Assembly (NCBI GenBank): GCA_002914805.1
Contig: JXTB01000033.1
Coordinates: forward strand, 121,897 to 185,896
DNA from: Parasponia andersonii
Lineage: Eukaryota > Streptophyta > Magnoliopsida > Rosales > Cannabaceae
Length of the DNA: 64,000 bases
Direction: 5' to 3'
Part shown: positions 13,701-24,497 of the stretch, in pieces
Layout: each line of letters opens with the position of its first letter
Position numbering within the stretch: position 1 is the stretch's first letter
The notes under the pieces: generated by a model
What the model was told of the DNA's origin: nothing
What the model saw: the letters and a program-made list of their open reading frames with translations, nothing else
The model's database searches: none
Position numbers and translations under genes: made by a program

Positions 13701-14308
13701 ACAGGAGTAGCAAACACACTCTCCTTTGATAACGAGAACAAAACACCAGCACCTTTATCCACAGGATTCTCACTGTCTTCATCCAATCTAGCATCACCTT
13801 CCTTTTCACCCCAACAAGGGAACTCCCTGTACCGAAAATTAAACTTCTTGGGCACATAGCCAGTGCACTTCCACAGCTCTGGAGTAAAAACCGACGGCAA
13901 ACCACCAAACAGAGAAGGATCACCGCCCGGAATTCCCTGAACATGTACCCTCTCCTCCATTGGTATATCAGTCCAAAGCCTAAAGGGGCGGCGAGGAGGT
14001 CCATTCGGAGCATAAGAGCCCTCTATTCTCACGGTTTTAGTAGGAAGCTCAACCAACAATTGAGCAACCTCAGTCTCCTCGCTATCATTCCTATTATTCT
14101 TGCTCTTACATTTATCACAAACAAATATATCATCTCCCTTCACATACCTAGAGCACCGAGTGTGCACCCAAACTCCACACTCATCGCAATTAACCATCTC
14201 TTCTCCATCATCAAAATTCACACCGCATACACAATCCACAGTCCAAGACCCATTAACCCAATCATCGGGAGGGTCCGAACTCTGGAGGCGGTGCGACCGG
14301 CCTTTCAT
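7796..14308 (-). CDS. PHD-finger nuclear protein (At4g10600/At1g32810-like)
   Basis: Eight coding exons: 14308-13420, 13229-12880, 11831-10704, 10612-10454, 10302-9957, 9862-9792, 9679-9557 and 8149-7796. All introns are GT-AG, and together they give 1140 codons including TGA (1139 residues). A C4HC3 PHD zinc finger occupies about residues 26-67 (Cys26, 28, 41, 44, His49, Cys52, 64, 67), and all eight ligands are intact. PHD fingers usually read histone H3 tails. After it comes a conserved block (RPFRLWTDIPMEERVHVQGI ... KFNFRYREFPCWGE), a long Ser-rich, probably disordered middle, several basic stretches, and a conserved region YEELCNAVLPHWHNLRKHNG ahead of a basic, then acidic Ser/Glu-rich C-terminus. 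A nuclear chromatin-associated role is inferred from the PHD finger and basic segments. The specific function is unknown to me. The start chosen is the first ATG after the leader, and it precedes the PHD block by 25 residues. Confidence 0.9.
8839..8930. repeat. 46-bp tandem duplication in intron 7 of the PHD gene
   Basis: The segment beginning CATGAAAATAGTGGC at 8839 recurs at 8885, with a few mismatches across the full 46-bp unit (both end in AAATGTAAAACCCAC). The 1.4-kb intron (8150-9556) holding it has no coding signal. Confidence 0.8.
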
Positions 14309-14840
14309 ATCTTTTGTACCTCCTATTTCGCAAAACCCAAAAAAAAAAAAAAAAAAAACCCCAAATACCCCTAAAGCGTAACCCCTAACCCTAAGCTTCC
14401 ATAACCCAATTCAAATTAACGTCCCCAAATTCAAACAAGCAACGAATTACCTTAATTCTCACCCAAAATATGGTTCCCAAACATCGGTTTAAAGAAGATT
14501 AAGGTCTAAGATTGGTACCTGGGAAGAAACTCTCGGATGTGGTGGAGCCACTAATGGTGTGTCTATGTACGAAGCTTTGGAATTGTATTGGAAGCAGAAG
14601 AAACCTCGAAAGAGTGGGTGAGAACAGAAGTTCTTTGGCTATCGCTATGGCTATGGCTGAAGGTCTCCCCTGTCTCAGCCGGGGTCTCGGGTAGGCAAAG
14701 CTGCTTCTTCTTCTCGGTTGGCGCGTGGGAGATGGCTATCTCTATCCGCACGGACGAAAATGGTGTCTTCTATTTCTCTCTCTTTGTCTCGCACGAACTG
14801 GCGGAACCGAAAGAGATAGATAACCTTTGATTCTGGGTTT
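14309..14840 (-). promoter_or_regulatory. Leader of the PHD gene with a likely 5'-UTR intron
   Basis: On the minus strand a clear donor (TTCCCAG then GTACC) ends a leader exon near 14521. A pyrimidine-rich tract (run of T at about 14341-14358) precedes possible AG acceptors just before the ATG at 14308. The spliced 5'-UTR intron is an inference. The plus strand holds CCCTAAAGCG and AACCCTAA nearby. Transcription probably starts near 14750-14900. Confidence 0.5.
14387..14394. promoter_or_regulatory. Telo-box AACCCTAA
   Basis: The motif AACCCTAA sits about 80 bp upstream of the PHD gene ATG, inside the proposed 5'-UTR intron. Telo-boxes are common in leaders and promoters of housekeeping plant genes and can bind Myb-like telomere-repeat factors. 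Activity here is inference. Confidence 0.5.
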
Positions 14841-15589
14841 TGATTTGGCGTCCGTTTCCTCTTGGCAACCAAAGCTCTCGGCTCCAAACTATCACCCATT
14901 ATTTATTTAATGGGCTTCTTGGACCAAACGGCCCACATTCCGTCCAGGGCTCGAAGTACAAGGCAAAACCTAATTCTTACGACAAAGACAAATGAGAAAA
15001 TGACACGTGCTACGATACTTTAACAAAATATTTCAAATACACGATCCGGCCTAATATAGTTTATTTTGTACGATTATTTTCTAAAATTGGACAATCTGTG
15101 AGCTTCATCTTCTTTTCTCATTTTGCTTAATTTAATCGCCGGCTTTTGAGTGAAATGAGGGTTTAATGGATGATTTCTAGATTTTTGTTTTCATTTTTTA
15201 AACTTATTTCGTCATTTTAGCTTTTAAGTCTTGTTTTTTTTTTTTATTGGTTCATGATTTTTTTCTTCTTTATTGTATTTGTCATGATTATTCTTTTTAG
15301 TTTCAGCTATGGTCGCAACTCGAGCACAATCGACATCTCCAGTTTCCTAATCGAAGGAGGTTTTACGATCGAAAGAAAATGTAGTTCCTCCAAAATCACT
15401 ACCGTCTGTTTGAGAAAAAAGACAAAATTTCTAAGTTAGAGTTGTCCTAATTTAGAAATAAGAAGAAATAACCCACTTTGAAGGGCCCTAGAACTTCTGT
15501 TAAAAATCGTCGAGTAAAAACTCAACCTAATAGGCAAAAATCGGTATTCTATAGTTTGCGATGTGAGATATTATGGAATGAAACATTTT
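14841..15589. other. Intergenic, no gene seen
   Basis: This is the upstream flank of the PHD gene. It contains T-rich tracts and short frames without similarity to known proteins. Its proximal part presumably belongs to the PHD gene promoter, but I see no TATA box in a convincing position. Confidence 0.5.
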
Positions 15590-16125
15590 GGTTTCTAGCA
15601 TTTTGTAAAAAATAAAAAACCACAATAGTTTTAAGGAAACTTTCACTATTTATTATGATTTGAAAAAAAAACCCCAATGGTTTTTAGGAAACTTTCGTAG
15701 TTTCCTATGATTTGTTTAACTACAGAGCATTCTGCAAAATAGAAACCATAATGGTTTTCAGAAAATCTTCTTGGTTTTTTGTAATTTACTTAGCTACAGA
15801 ACATTCTGCTAAATGAAATTACAATGATTTTCATAGTTTCATGTGATTTATTTAAGTACATGATATTTCGTAAAAATGAAACCACGATGGTTTCCTTTGA
15901 TTTATTTAGCTATAGAGCTTTCTGCAAAAAGAATACCACAATAGTTTCCAAGAAATATTTGTAGTTCCCTATGATTTATTTACATACAAAATATTCCACT
16001 AAAAGAAACCAAATTGATTTCCAGGAAACCTTTGTAATTTCTTGTGATTTACTTACGTATACAATATTCTGCTAATAAGAAACCAAATTATGTTTGAGGA
16101 AACCTCTGTGGTTTCCTAAGAAAAA
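15590..16125. repeat. Degenerate tandem array, period about 75 bp
   Basis: About seven diverged units each carry the same ordered landmarks: TGATTTATTTA, then TACAGA(A/G)CATTCTGC, then GAAACCACAATGG, then GGAAACTTT, then GTAGTTTCCT. The TACA..ATTCTG landmark falls at about 15721, 15795, 15857, 15911, 15985 and 16060, so most intervals are 74-75 bp, with two shorter ones (62 and 54) where units lost sequence. Each unit contains the imperfect palindrome GAAACC...GGTTTCC, which could form a hairpin. No open frame or transposon ends are attached. It resembles an old minisatellite. Confidence 0.75.
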
Positions 16126-18535
16126 AAAAAACTTATTTACTAAAATACCACCATATTTTTTAGCTATCAAAATATTTAGAAAAATACCTTAAAAAGGTTG
16201 TATGAAATTTTTACTATTTTTGAAATGTCGTAAATTTGGTAATATTTTTTAAAAAATAGTTATAAGTGTCCAAAACTCAAAAAAAATTTACACCCACTCC
16301 TAATATTTTTTTATGCCTTATATTTCACAATTCACATACTCATATTTCCATTTCATTTCAAAAATATCTATTATACAATGTATAAAATGTGTGGTATATA
16401 TCTGTAACATAAATTTTTATTTATGATTTACATTTATGGTGCAAAATTTATATTTATGGTATATATAAATGAATACCAATTTTAGGTATAATTTTTAATC
16501 ATGAAATATATATTTTTTATGTATAAAATACTTGTAGTATATATTTCTCCAAACATGAATAAAAATGGGTATATGTGAAATAAAAAGACAAATAGGTATT
16601 CATGAAAATATGTTTAAAAAAATGAGCATTTTAGTATTTTTTTCCTACATAAATACTTAAATACTTGGGTTGAGTTTGTATATGGCCATTTTTTCGGTCC
16701 AAAACTCAGTATTTGATCACGACCAGTTTTTATAACAATTTGTTCTATATAATAGACTTGTTGGAAATTTAGTACCGAAAATGCCCCTAAAAGAGCTCAA
16801 TTATGCATTTTTCTCTCGTCCGAAAGATTCTCGCTCACATTCCCTCCTGTACAACATTTTTTCAGCATTTTCTCTCTCATTCAAAAATTTTTTCACTTAT
16901 TTTCCATCTTATCCAAAATTTTCTATTCACTTTCGTTCAAAATTTTCTCACTCTAGTTCATATAAAAATCTTTTATAAAAAAAAATTGAAGCTATCCATA
17001 ATCTGAAAACCAAAAACCTCAAAACTTATACAAAATTTCTCTAAAAAAAAACCTCAAATTTGTACGATTCGAAGCTTACAGTAGAGTACAATAAACAAAA
17101 ATCCTCATAGCTCATTATCAAAAGGTACATATCTCAGCTTCGCTTACTATGTATATACGTGGGTATGTTTTAGTTTATATGTTCATCTAAAATTTTAGTT
17201 TAAACCTTCTAATGTACTGTACTGTATATATCATGATTCCTTGATTTTAATTTGATATATAAATTTCGATATATGTTTCATATATTCTAGAATTCGTACA
17301 TTGAATATATAAAATCCTCTATTATGACAGTTTTTCAAGATTTATTTGATTTAAATTGATTGGATAGATTTTTATGAATTTTAGGTTTATAGATCTTAGG
17401 TTCCTTAAAAATTTCACTATATTTTGGTTTTTCTCATTAAATCTTAGTACATAGTTATAATGACAGATTTGATTTTGTATTTTATATATTACATATCAAG
17501 TGTTTGATAAAATGCCAAAAAGAAATTTTGTATGTAGTATCATCTGGAATTTATGGGGATTTTGTTGTTTGATATTTGATGCTATAAAGGATATAAGCCT
17601 ATATTTTACAGATGGCTCAAAAGGCATGTAAAAGATGGTTTTTCATTCTTGTTGTTTTGACGTGTACTATATTTTATACTACTTTTATATTTTAGACTAA
17701 TTTGTCGACGTTGTAAAGATATATTGTCAAAAAAGCTATGAATTCTTTATTGTTTCTTATGTAATCCACAATAAATTTTTGTTAAAAAATCTCATCTAAG
17801 AAGTTGAAGTATACATTGATATTAGAAGTCTATTTACAGATTAATTGGAATGAAAATAATAGTGTATATATATATATATATATATTTACAACATATATAT
17901 TAGAGTTAGTTTGTTGGTTAATTGGTATATATGTTTGTAATATGAGATTATTACAATTATACAATTATTTCAAGGACATTTTAGGTTGACATTGTAGCTA
18001 AAGCCTGAATCAAATTGAAGATATCTCTTTTTCTAAATAGGTAAAACATATAGCTTTTGGTATATTGAAATTATGAGTTCTTTCATTTCTTTGTATTGCA
18101 GTTTTTCACTTGGATATTAAACTTTTTTACTTTTTAGTTTTGAGGCTATGAGTTTCTTTTTATTTTGTTTGTTTTTCGTCTAGTTAAAAGCTTTTTTTGA
18201 TGGAGGTTTATTCATTATTTTATCAACTTTTCTATAAGGCCATTTATATGGTTTATTCATTTATCTTCATTTTTTAGTTCATATTCGAACTTTCTCTTTG
18301 TTATATGAACTTAGGAATCTAGTTCGTAGGGTCCTGACTTTATTTGCTTATTTGGATCACTATTACATTGGATTTATAGTAAGGTTCATGAAAATTTTGT
18401 TTTAGACAACTAATTGAGTAATTTGGATATCACTAGATTAAGGTCATTTTGATATTAATTCATGAATTTTTATTGTGGTTTATAAATAATGACCCAATTT
18501 CATAAATTATGTTATATATTTATATATGTATGAAT
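16126..18535. other. Very AT-rich intergenic region
   Basis: No gene or clear repeat family is recognised. It includes a (TA)n tract at about 17864-17885. Open frames here are short and of low complexity. Confidence 0.5.
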
Positions 18536-18640
18536 TATATTTTTATTTTTTGATAAAATTACTAATATTATTATAACCATCAAATTAAAATCTAATAGCT
18601 CAAATTAGAGTACTCATCCATGGAGCAAAAACAAAAGTCT
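18536..18640. repeat. Dispersed direct repeat, copy 1
   Basis: The segment containing AAATTACTAATATTATTATA then ACCATCAAATTAAAATCTAA recurs at about 21816-21890 with few changes. The two copies bracket the GATAG-flanked LTR and lie about 3.3 kb apart. Confidence 0.65.
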
Positions 18641-18686
18641 CCACTAAAACACGACCCATATATATATTTACAGGTTATATAGATAG

Positions 18687-20838
18687 TGTGATATCCAAAA
18701 TTTTCAAACGACACCCAATTCCTCACATAAGTAAAGAGCCAATAATAACGTGATTATATAGCATTTTTAATTATATTATTGTCACGTCTACATACTATTT
18801 TAAGTTTTACTTTAAAATTATTAGATTATTAACACTTATTACGTTTTAAGATAATTTTGCAGTGAAATGCTTGAGACACGTTCTTTGGTATAAGTTTGAT
18901 GTGTGTATGTATTGATCAATTTTATTTGAATTTTAAACGGCTAGACTTTCAGTTATTTATTATAGGGAATATTAGAATAGTTGAGTTTATTTTTATAGTT
19001 TCACACATAAGGTTTATTTTATTAGGTACCTAATGCTATTTAATTTTACTTAAGAAAAACCTTTTATTCAAATTATTCAATAGTTCACACTTTGAGACAT
19101 TTTTTTTAGATTTTCTATTTTTGTCAGATNNNNNNNNNNNNNNNNNNNNNNNNNNNNNNNNNNNNNNNNNNNNNNNNNNNNNNNNNNNNNNNNNNNNNNN
19201 NNNNNNNNNNNNNNNNNNNNNNNNNNNNNNNNNNNNNNNNNNNNNNNNNNNNNNNNNNNNNNNNNNNNNNNNNNNNNNNNNNNNNNNNNNNNNNNNNNNN
19301 NNNNNNNNNNNNNNNNNNNNNNNNNNNNNNNNNNNNNNNNNNNNNNNNNNNNNNNNNNNNNNNNNNNNNNNNNNNNNNNNNNNNNNNNNNNNNNNNNNNN
19401 NNNNNNNNNNNNNNNNNNNNNNNNNNNNNNNNNNNNNNNNNNNNNNNNNNNNNNNNNNNNNNNNNNNNNNNNNNNNNNNNNNNNNNNNNNNNNNNNNNNN
19501 NNNNNNNNNNNNNNNNNNNNNNNNNNNNNNNNNNNNNNNNNNNNNNNNNNNNNNNNNNNNNNNNNNNNNNNNNNNNNNNNNNNNNNNNNNNNNNNNNNNN
19601 NNNNNNNNNNNNNNNNNNNNNNNNNNNNNNNNNNNNNNNNNNNNNNNNNNNNNNNNNNNNNNNNNNNNNNNNNNNNNNNNNNNNNNNNNNNNNNNNNNNN
19701 NNNNNNNNNNNNNNNNNNNNNNNNNNNNNNNNNNNNNNNNNNNNNNNNNNNNNNNNNNNNNNNNNNNNNNNNNNNNNNNNNNNNNNNNNNNNNNNNNNNN
19801 NNNNNNNNNNNNNNNNNNNNNNNNNNNNNNNNNNNNNNNNNNNNNNNNNNNNNNNNNNNNNNNNNNNNNNNNNNNNNNNCTTCGAATGATATTAGGAAAT
19901 AGTTATTTTCAAGTAAAGTTTAAAATGATAATATTTGAACATAAATAGGGTCACGTCAACTGTACCTAGAGCAATGGGCATTTCACGGGAAAATAGATAG
20001 AGCTCGAAAACAAGGTAAGTAACATCATACCTGTAATGTAAGAAATTCTTTATTCTGTGAATTTGTGGATATAGAATCTGTGGATATGTGTACATACATA
20101 ACTGTCATTCAGTTTTGCATGAGACATGAACACGTGGTGTATTTATATTTTCTGACAAGTATTGATGAATAGGGTGTGGCGGACCAGCGCCCAAATATAT
20201 GATATGGTTCCTTCGGGAACACTTTGGTCCTCTCGGGGACATTATGGTTCCTACGGGAACACTTTGACGGGGGTGGACTTCTACTGTACACAGAGGAGAT
20301 TTTCTGGGGCTCGAGACCTCCATATAGCTCATGATATGTTATACGTTCTCTGAGTGGCTCAGTATGCAATTCACGGTCTTGTCAGGCAATAAAATATACA
20401 CAGGGATCCCAACCATATGACCATTTGTTTCATGTTATATGTACTCTACATCTGCATACGTTACTTACTGAGTTTTATACTTATTAATATTCTTACATTG
20501 CAGAAGGTACGGATGATATGTGAGTTAGAAGAGGAGCGCTGACTTTCTGACCGCGGCTTGTGTATATGAGCATTTTGACGCTGTGATTTCTGATAGACGA
20601 TTTTGTACCTATTTTGTATGTGTACATTATGTAACTTTCATGAGAGGCCCACTTACCGAGGGTGTATATATGTATACATTAGAGTATGTATAATTATGAG
20701 TGGAAATTTCCTTTTTCCTTCTAAAAAGTTTTAATTTTCCTTGATTTTATCAATTCTAAGTCGAGTAATGTCTCCCGATTTCACTAAATATTTATACTAA
20801 TACACTTACGTACGTGTGTGGAATCAGGGGATGTTACA
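18687..20838 (+). mobile_element. LTR of a Ty3/gypsy-type element, probably a solo LTR, with a gap inside
   Basis: The element begins TGTGATATCC and ends GGATGTTACA. These ends are inverted repeats of each other with two mismatches, and they have the TG...CA form of LTRs. The same five bases, GATAG, flank it on both sides (18682-18686 and 20839-20843), as expected for a retroviral-type integrase. The visible sequence is non-coding. The ends TGTGAYATCC/...TGTTACA are typical of Del/Tekay-like chromovirus LTRs, recalled from other plants. It is 2152 bp including 750 N. The gap could hide an internal region, so solo LTR is the simplest reading but not proven. Confidence 0.75.
19130..19879. other. 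Assembly gap (750 N)
   Basis: An unbroken run of N lies inside the LTR at 18687-20838. Its true length is unknown. Confidence 0.99.
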
Positions 20839-20843
20839 GATAG

Positions 20844-21318
20844 GGTCATATTTCAATGGAGATTTTTGTTTTTATTCCATGGATGAATATTTTGAACAAG
20901 TTGAAAATGATTTGCAATACAACTATTCCATTCGTTTTTTTAGGAAATCCTTTTTCCATTGATATAGGAATAAGTTTTTGGATAACTTTATAACAAAAAT
21001 AATTGGAATGATTTTTTTAAGGAGAAATTTTTTATGAAAACTACTAGTGTATAAAACTTTTAGGTATGCTAGTTTTTTTTCAAGATATATATGTCTAGTT
21101 TTCATATTATAAAAAAAGATGGAATGTGCTTTTTAAGGAAAAAGTTTTGATAAAACATTTTTTTTTGAGAAAATATACACAATTAGTCCTGTTTTTAGTG
21201 GATATACATGTTTTTTTTGAACAAATACAGGGTTAGTAAATTATGTAAAATCAAGCATATTTATTTATTTATTATTATTATTGTTAGTATTATCTTATGC
21301 TAAAATAACTCTACATTC
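20844..21318. other. AT-rich intergenic DNA
   Basis: This stretch between the LTR target duplication and the next local duplication shows no recognisable feature. Confidence 0.5.
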
Positions 21319-21560
21319 AAAATAAAAAAATATTAAAGTAATTAAATATGTAACATGTACAAGTAAAATACAAATATAATGCATGAAATAACAAATAAAA
21401 GAGAGAGAGAATTAGAATTTATCGACTAAATAAGTTATACATAAAAAAAATTAGTTAAAAATAAAAAAATATTAAGGTAGTTAAATATGTATATGTGAAA
21501 GAGAGAGAGACAGAGAGTCTCATCCACTAGATAAGTTATACATCAAACAAAATTAGTTAA
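21319..21560. repeat. Imperfect tandem duplication
   Basis: The ordered landmarks AATAAAAAAATATTAA, TTAAATATGTA, a GAGAGAGAGA run, AAATAAGTTATACAT and AAAATTAGTTAA occur twice. The left landmark recurs after 139 bp and the right one after 101 bp, so the second copy carries an internal deletion. Confidence 0.65.
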
Positions 21561-21815
21561 TCTAGTAAAAAAAAAAAAAAAGAGCATACGTGTAGGAACA
21601 AAATTTTAAAAAAGAAAGAAAAATAAACTTGTATATAATTAGTAATAACAATGACAAGAGATAAGGAATGAGAATAAAAAAACAAGAATCAATAATAGAA
21701 TAAGAATGAAAAAAATAATAGAAAATGGATTAAAAAAAATTGTCAAACTTATAGGTTACAGATAAATTACTTTTTTTTTGTCATAAAAAACTTTCTCTAT
21801 TTATATAGATATTAA

Positions 21816-21890
21816 TTATATTTTTTTATGAAATTACTAATATTATTATAACCATCAGATTAAAATTTGATAAAGCAAAAGCAAATCCCT
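21816..21890. repeat. Dispersed direct repeat, copy 2
   Basis: This is the second copy of the segment at 18536-18640, in the same orientation, sharing AATATTATTATAACCATCA. The copies diverge after TTAAAAT. Confidence 0.65.
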
Positions 21891-23707
21891 ATTGAAACAT
21901 TAAGTATACATATGTTTGATTCTCTCAATGATACACAAAAGGGAAACAATTTTTAGATAAATATAACAGATATGTGCTACAAAAGGCCGGGACAATGACC
22001 GAAGAAATGGAAAAGCTTTAAAATCAAAGCTATTGATTGCATCATACAGCCATCTTCAATCTGCAAAATATATGCTAATGTTAATGCTACATTTAGCACA
22101 GACATTGCAAAATACCAAATTTATCGCCATTTTTTACTCCAGTACTTATACTATTATAAATGCTATATTTAATTTTTGCATTACTTAATAATTCATAAAC
22201 CAATTTCATATTTTGTTGAATATTTAAAAATTATTTGATATTAAAATTATGCCACATCACTATGCGTAAATTATGCGTGTTTTTAGTATTACTTTTAAAA
22301 ATATATTTGCTACTATAAATAATTAATTGAATATTGAAAATTGTGATTTTTAATATTCTTAAATCTAAATAAGGAAATTTTGTAAAAAAATTCAAAGTTG
22401 ATCAAATTGCAAATTTTGGCATTTGCTATACAAATTTGACATACAAAAATACCTTACTTGGAAGATGATTTTTGAGCTTTAGCCTTTAGGTTACTTTTTG
22501 CATTGACAAAAAAAAAAAATGGCACTACATTAATTGGAGATGCCCTCTTTCATTTTTGATATCCAATCTTACATTCATAAATTAAACTAGTTGCCATGGA
22601 ACATCATATTGCTCCTTAATCATCGAAACTTTCTACGATATTAATTAGGGAAAAATAAATAAAAACAATAGTGTTATGGTTGGACACATTCTCCATCGGT
22701 GAGGGACTATACGAGTCTCACCATGAACTTATTGAATAAATGGTTGAGATTCGTGAGACATCCATCACACGTATTTAGCATACCTCTAAACAAACTAAGA
22801 GATATGCGAATAATGTTTTCTATCTAAGACGGACTTGGCTCCAATAGGTGATAAACAAATAAAACAAATTAACGCGGGTTGTTCTATAGTAGTTTAATGT
22901 CATTAGAATCATAATAACCAAGAAATACACATAATTGTATGGTATCTTTTGAGTGCTAAGGGTAAGTTTGGAACTTTAAAAGGGAAAAAAAAAAAAGAAC
23001 AAAGGATTATGAGAGAATTTCAACTATAATTTGATATTCGGTAATGCTAAACTTGCTTTTGGCTAGGCTTTCCGAATCATATATCAAGAAATAATTTATG
23101 TATTTTTGCAATTTTACAACAGAGTTGAAAAAAAATTTTGAAAAACTTTGATGACTTTTGGAATTCATTCATTCCGAGGCGCGTATATCGCTAAAGGTCC
23201 TTAAAGCCATCATTACTTTTCAATTACTAATTCACTGTGATATAACACAAAGCTTTCCTTCAAAACCAATGCCAACTTATTACAACAATGATTGAGGAGG
23301 GTTCTTCTAACCAATAACATTTTTTTTCCACGGTCATTCTATGTTAAGCATAGCTATTGCTTTTTAATAATTATAAATTCTCGTACCTTTTTCTCGAAGG
23401 AAACTTGGTTTACCTTATTAATCTGCAACCTAGTTAATCAAACTGACATGTGTCTTTAAAAGCATATTTGTTCGTGCTAATTTATAGTTTACGCATATTT
23501 TTTATTTCTAAACATAAGATTTAATTAATAACTTTACATTGTTACAAAATAGAGGAAAATATTTATTACTATCTAATTTCCATCCCGTTAAAGATAATAG
23601 ATTTTCACGCATATCTTCGATTGACTCGAATTTATAACTGAAATATCAAATAATGAGTATTCTTACTATTTGAGCTAAGTCATTTCGTCTAGTTTATGCA
23701 TATTTAT
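21891..23707. other. Intergenic, no gene recognised
   Basis: This AT-rich DNA has only short frames. The segment at 22675-22860 is less AT-rich (it contains GGTGAGGGACTATACGAGTC) and could be an old transposon fragment, but I cannot assign it. Confidence 0.45.
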
Positions 23708-24497
23708 TGTGGGGCCCGTTCCTAAATCATGTACCACATGGACGATAAAGTACCTGAACAGGTCAAAGGAGGGGCACACTATCCGGCACGTGTCTAAAAG
23801 GACCGATTAAAAGCCATACGAGTCGCACGTGATGCCGTATAGGCCCGTGGGCTGTCGGAGGCCAGAGTCAAATCCATCCTAGACCTTAGACAAGTTCGGC
23901 CCAGTCTAATTTCTATCTCGACAGTTGGGATTCAGGAGTCTCGAGGGTCTTCTGCTAGAAAACCATTAGAGGAAGCGCACTGCTCCAGAACTAGACAGGG
24001 CATTTAATGCGATCCTGAGTAGGTATGGGCATGGGACAAACTATCCTGACAGAATGGCGGTTTGTCAAAATCTCGCCCCCAATAGGCTCGAGCCATAGGG
24101 GACGGCGGAAAGCGGGCCACGACGATGCAGGAGAAATTACGGTAACTACGGCCCGTGATTTATGGAGTAAGACATGATGAAAAAAGGTATTCAATCCTGT
24201 GATTAAGAGCCAGAAAGCTCCCAGTTCCAGGATTATATATGCGAGCCCTGCTTCCCCCTGGAAAACAGACAGATAGACATATACAGAGAAAAACTTAATC
24301 TTTGCTACTCAACCTCAAGGAAAAACAACTGACTTAAGTATCGAAGAGTCTTTGCAGGTGGCCACCCCCGCCCCCCGCCTTTCTGACCCGACCTAAAGTT
24401 GAAAGCACTCTGGGATAGCAAGGATACATGGACAGTTGGTAGTTATAATATCAGCAGTTCAGAAACACGTGGACAGCTGGTAAGAATCGCACCAACA
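23708..24497 (+). repeat. 5' LTR of the Tat element
   Basis: 790 bp, starting TGTGGGGCCCGTTCC and ending GCACCAACA. It matches the 3' LTR along its whole length with many substitutions. A TATA-like TATATAT lies at 24234-24240, about 20 bp before a C-rich segment, and fits the LTR promoter. The sequence just inside, TTTGGCGTCATCTGTGGGAA at 24499, is where the primer-binding site sits in this lineage. Confidence 0.93.

Noticed and set aside
19121-19948. A 275-residue open frame across the gap
   Set aside because: It consists almost entirely of undetermined residues from the run of N.
22675-22860. Segment of higher GC in an AT-rich spacer, possible transposon remnant
   Set aside because: No terminal repeats, coding domain or second copy in the window could be found.
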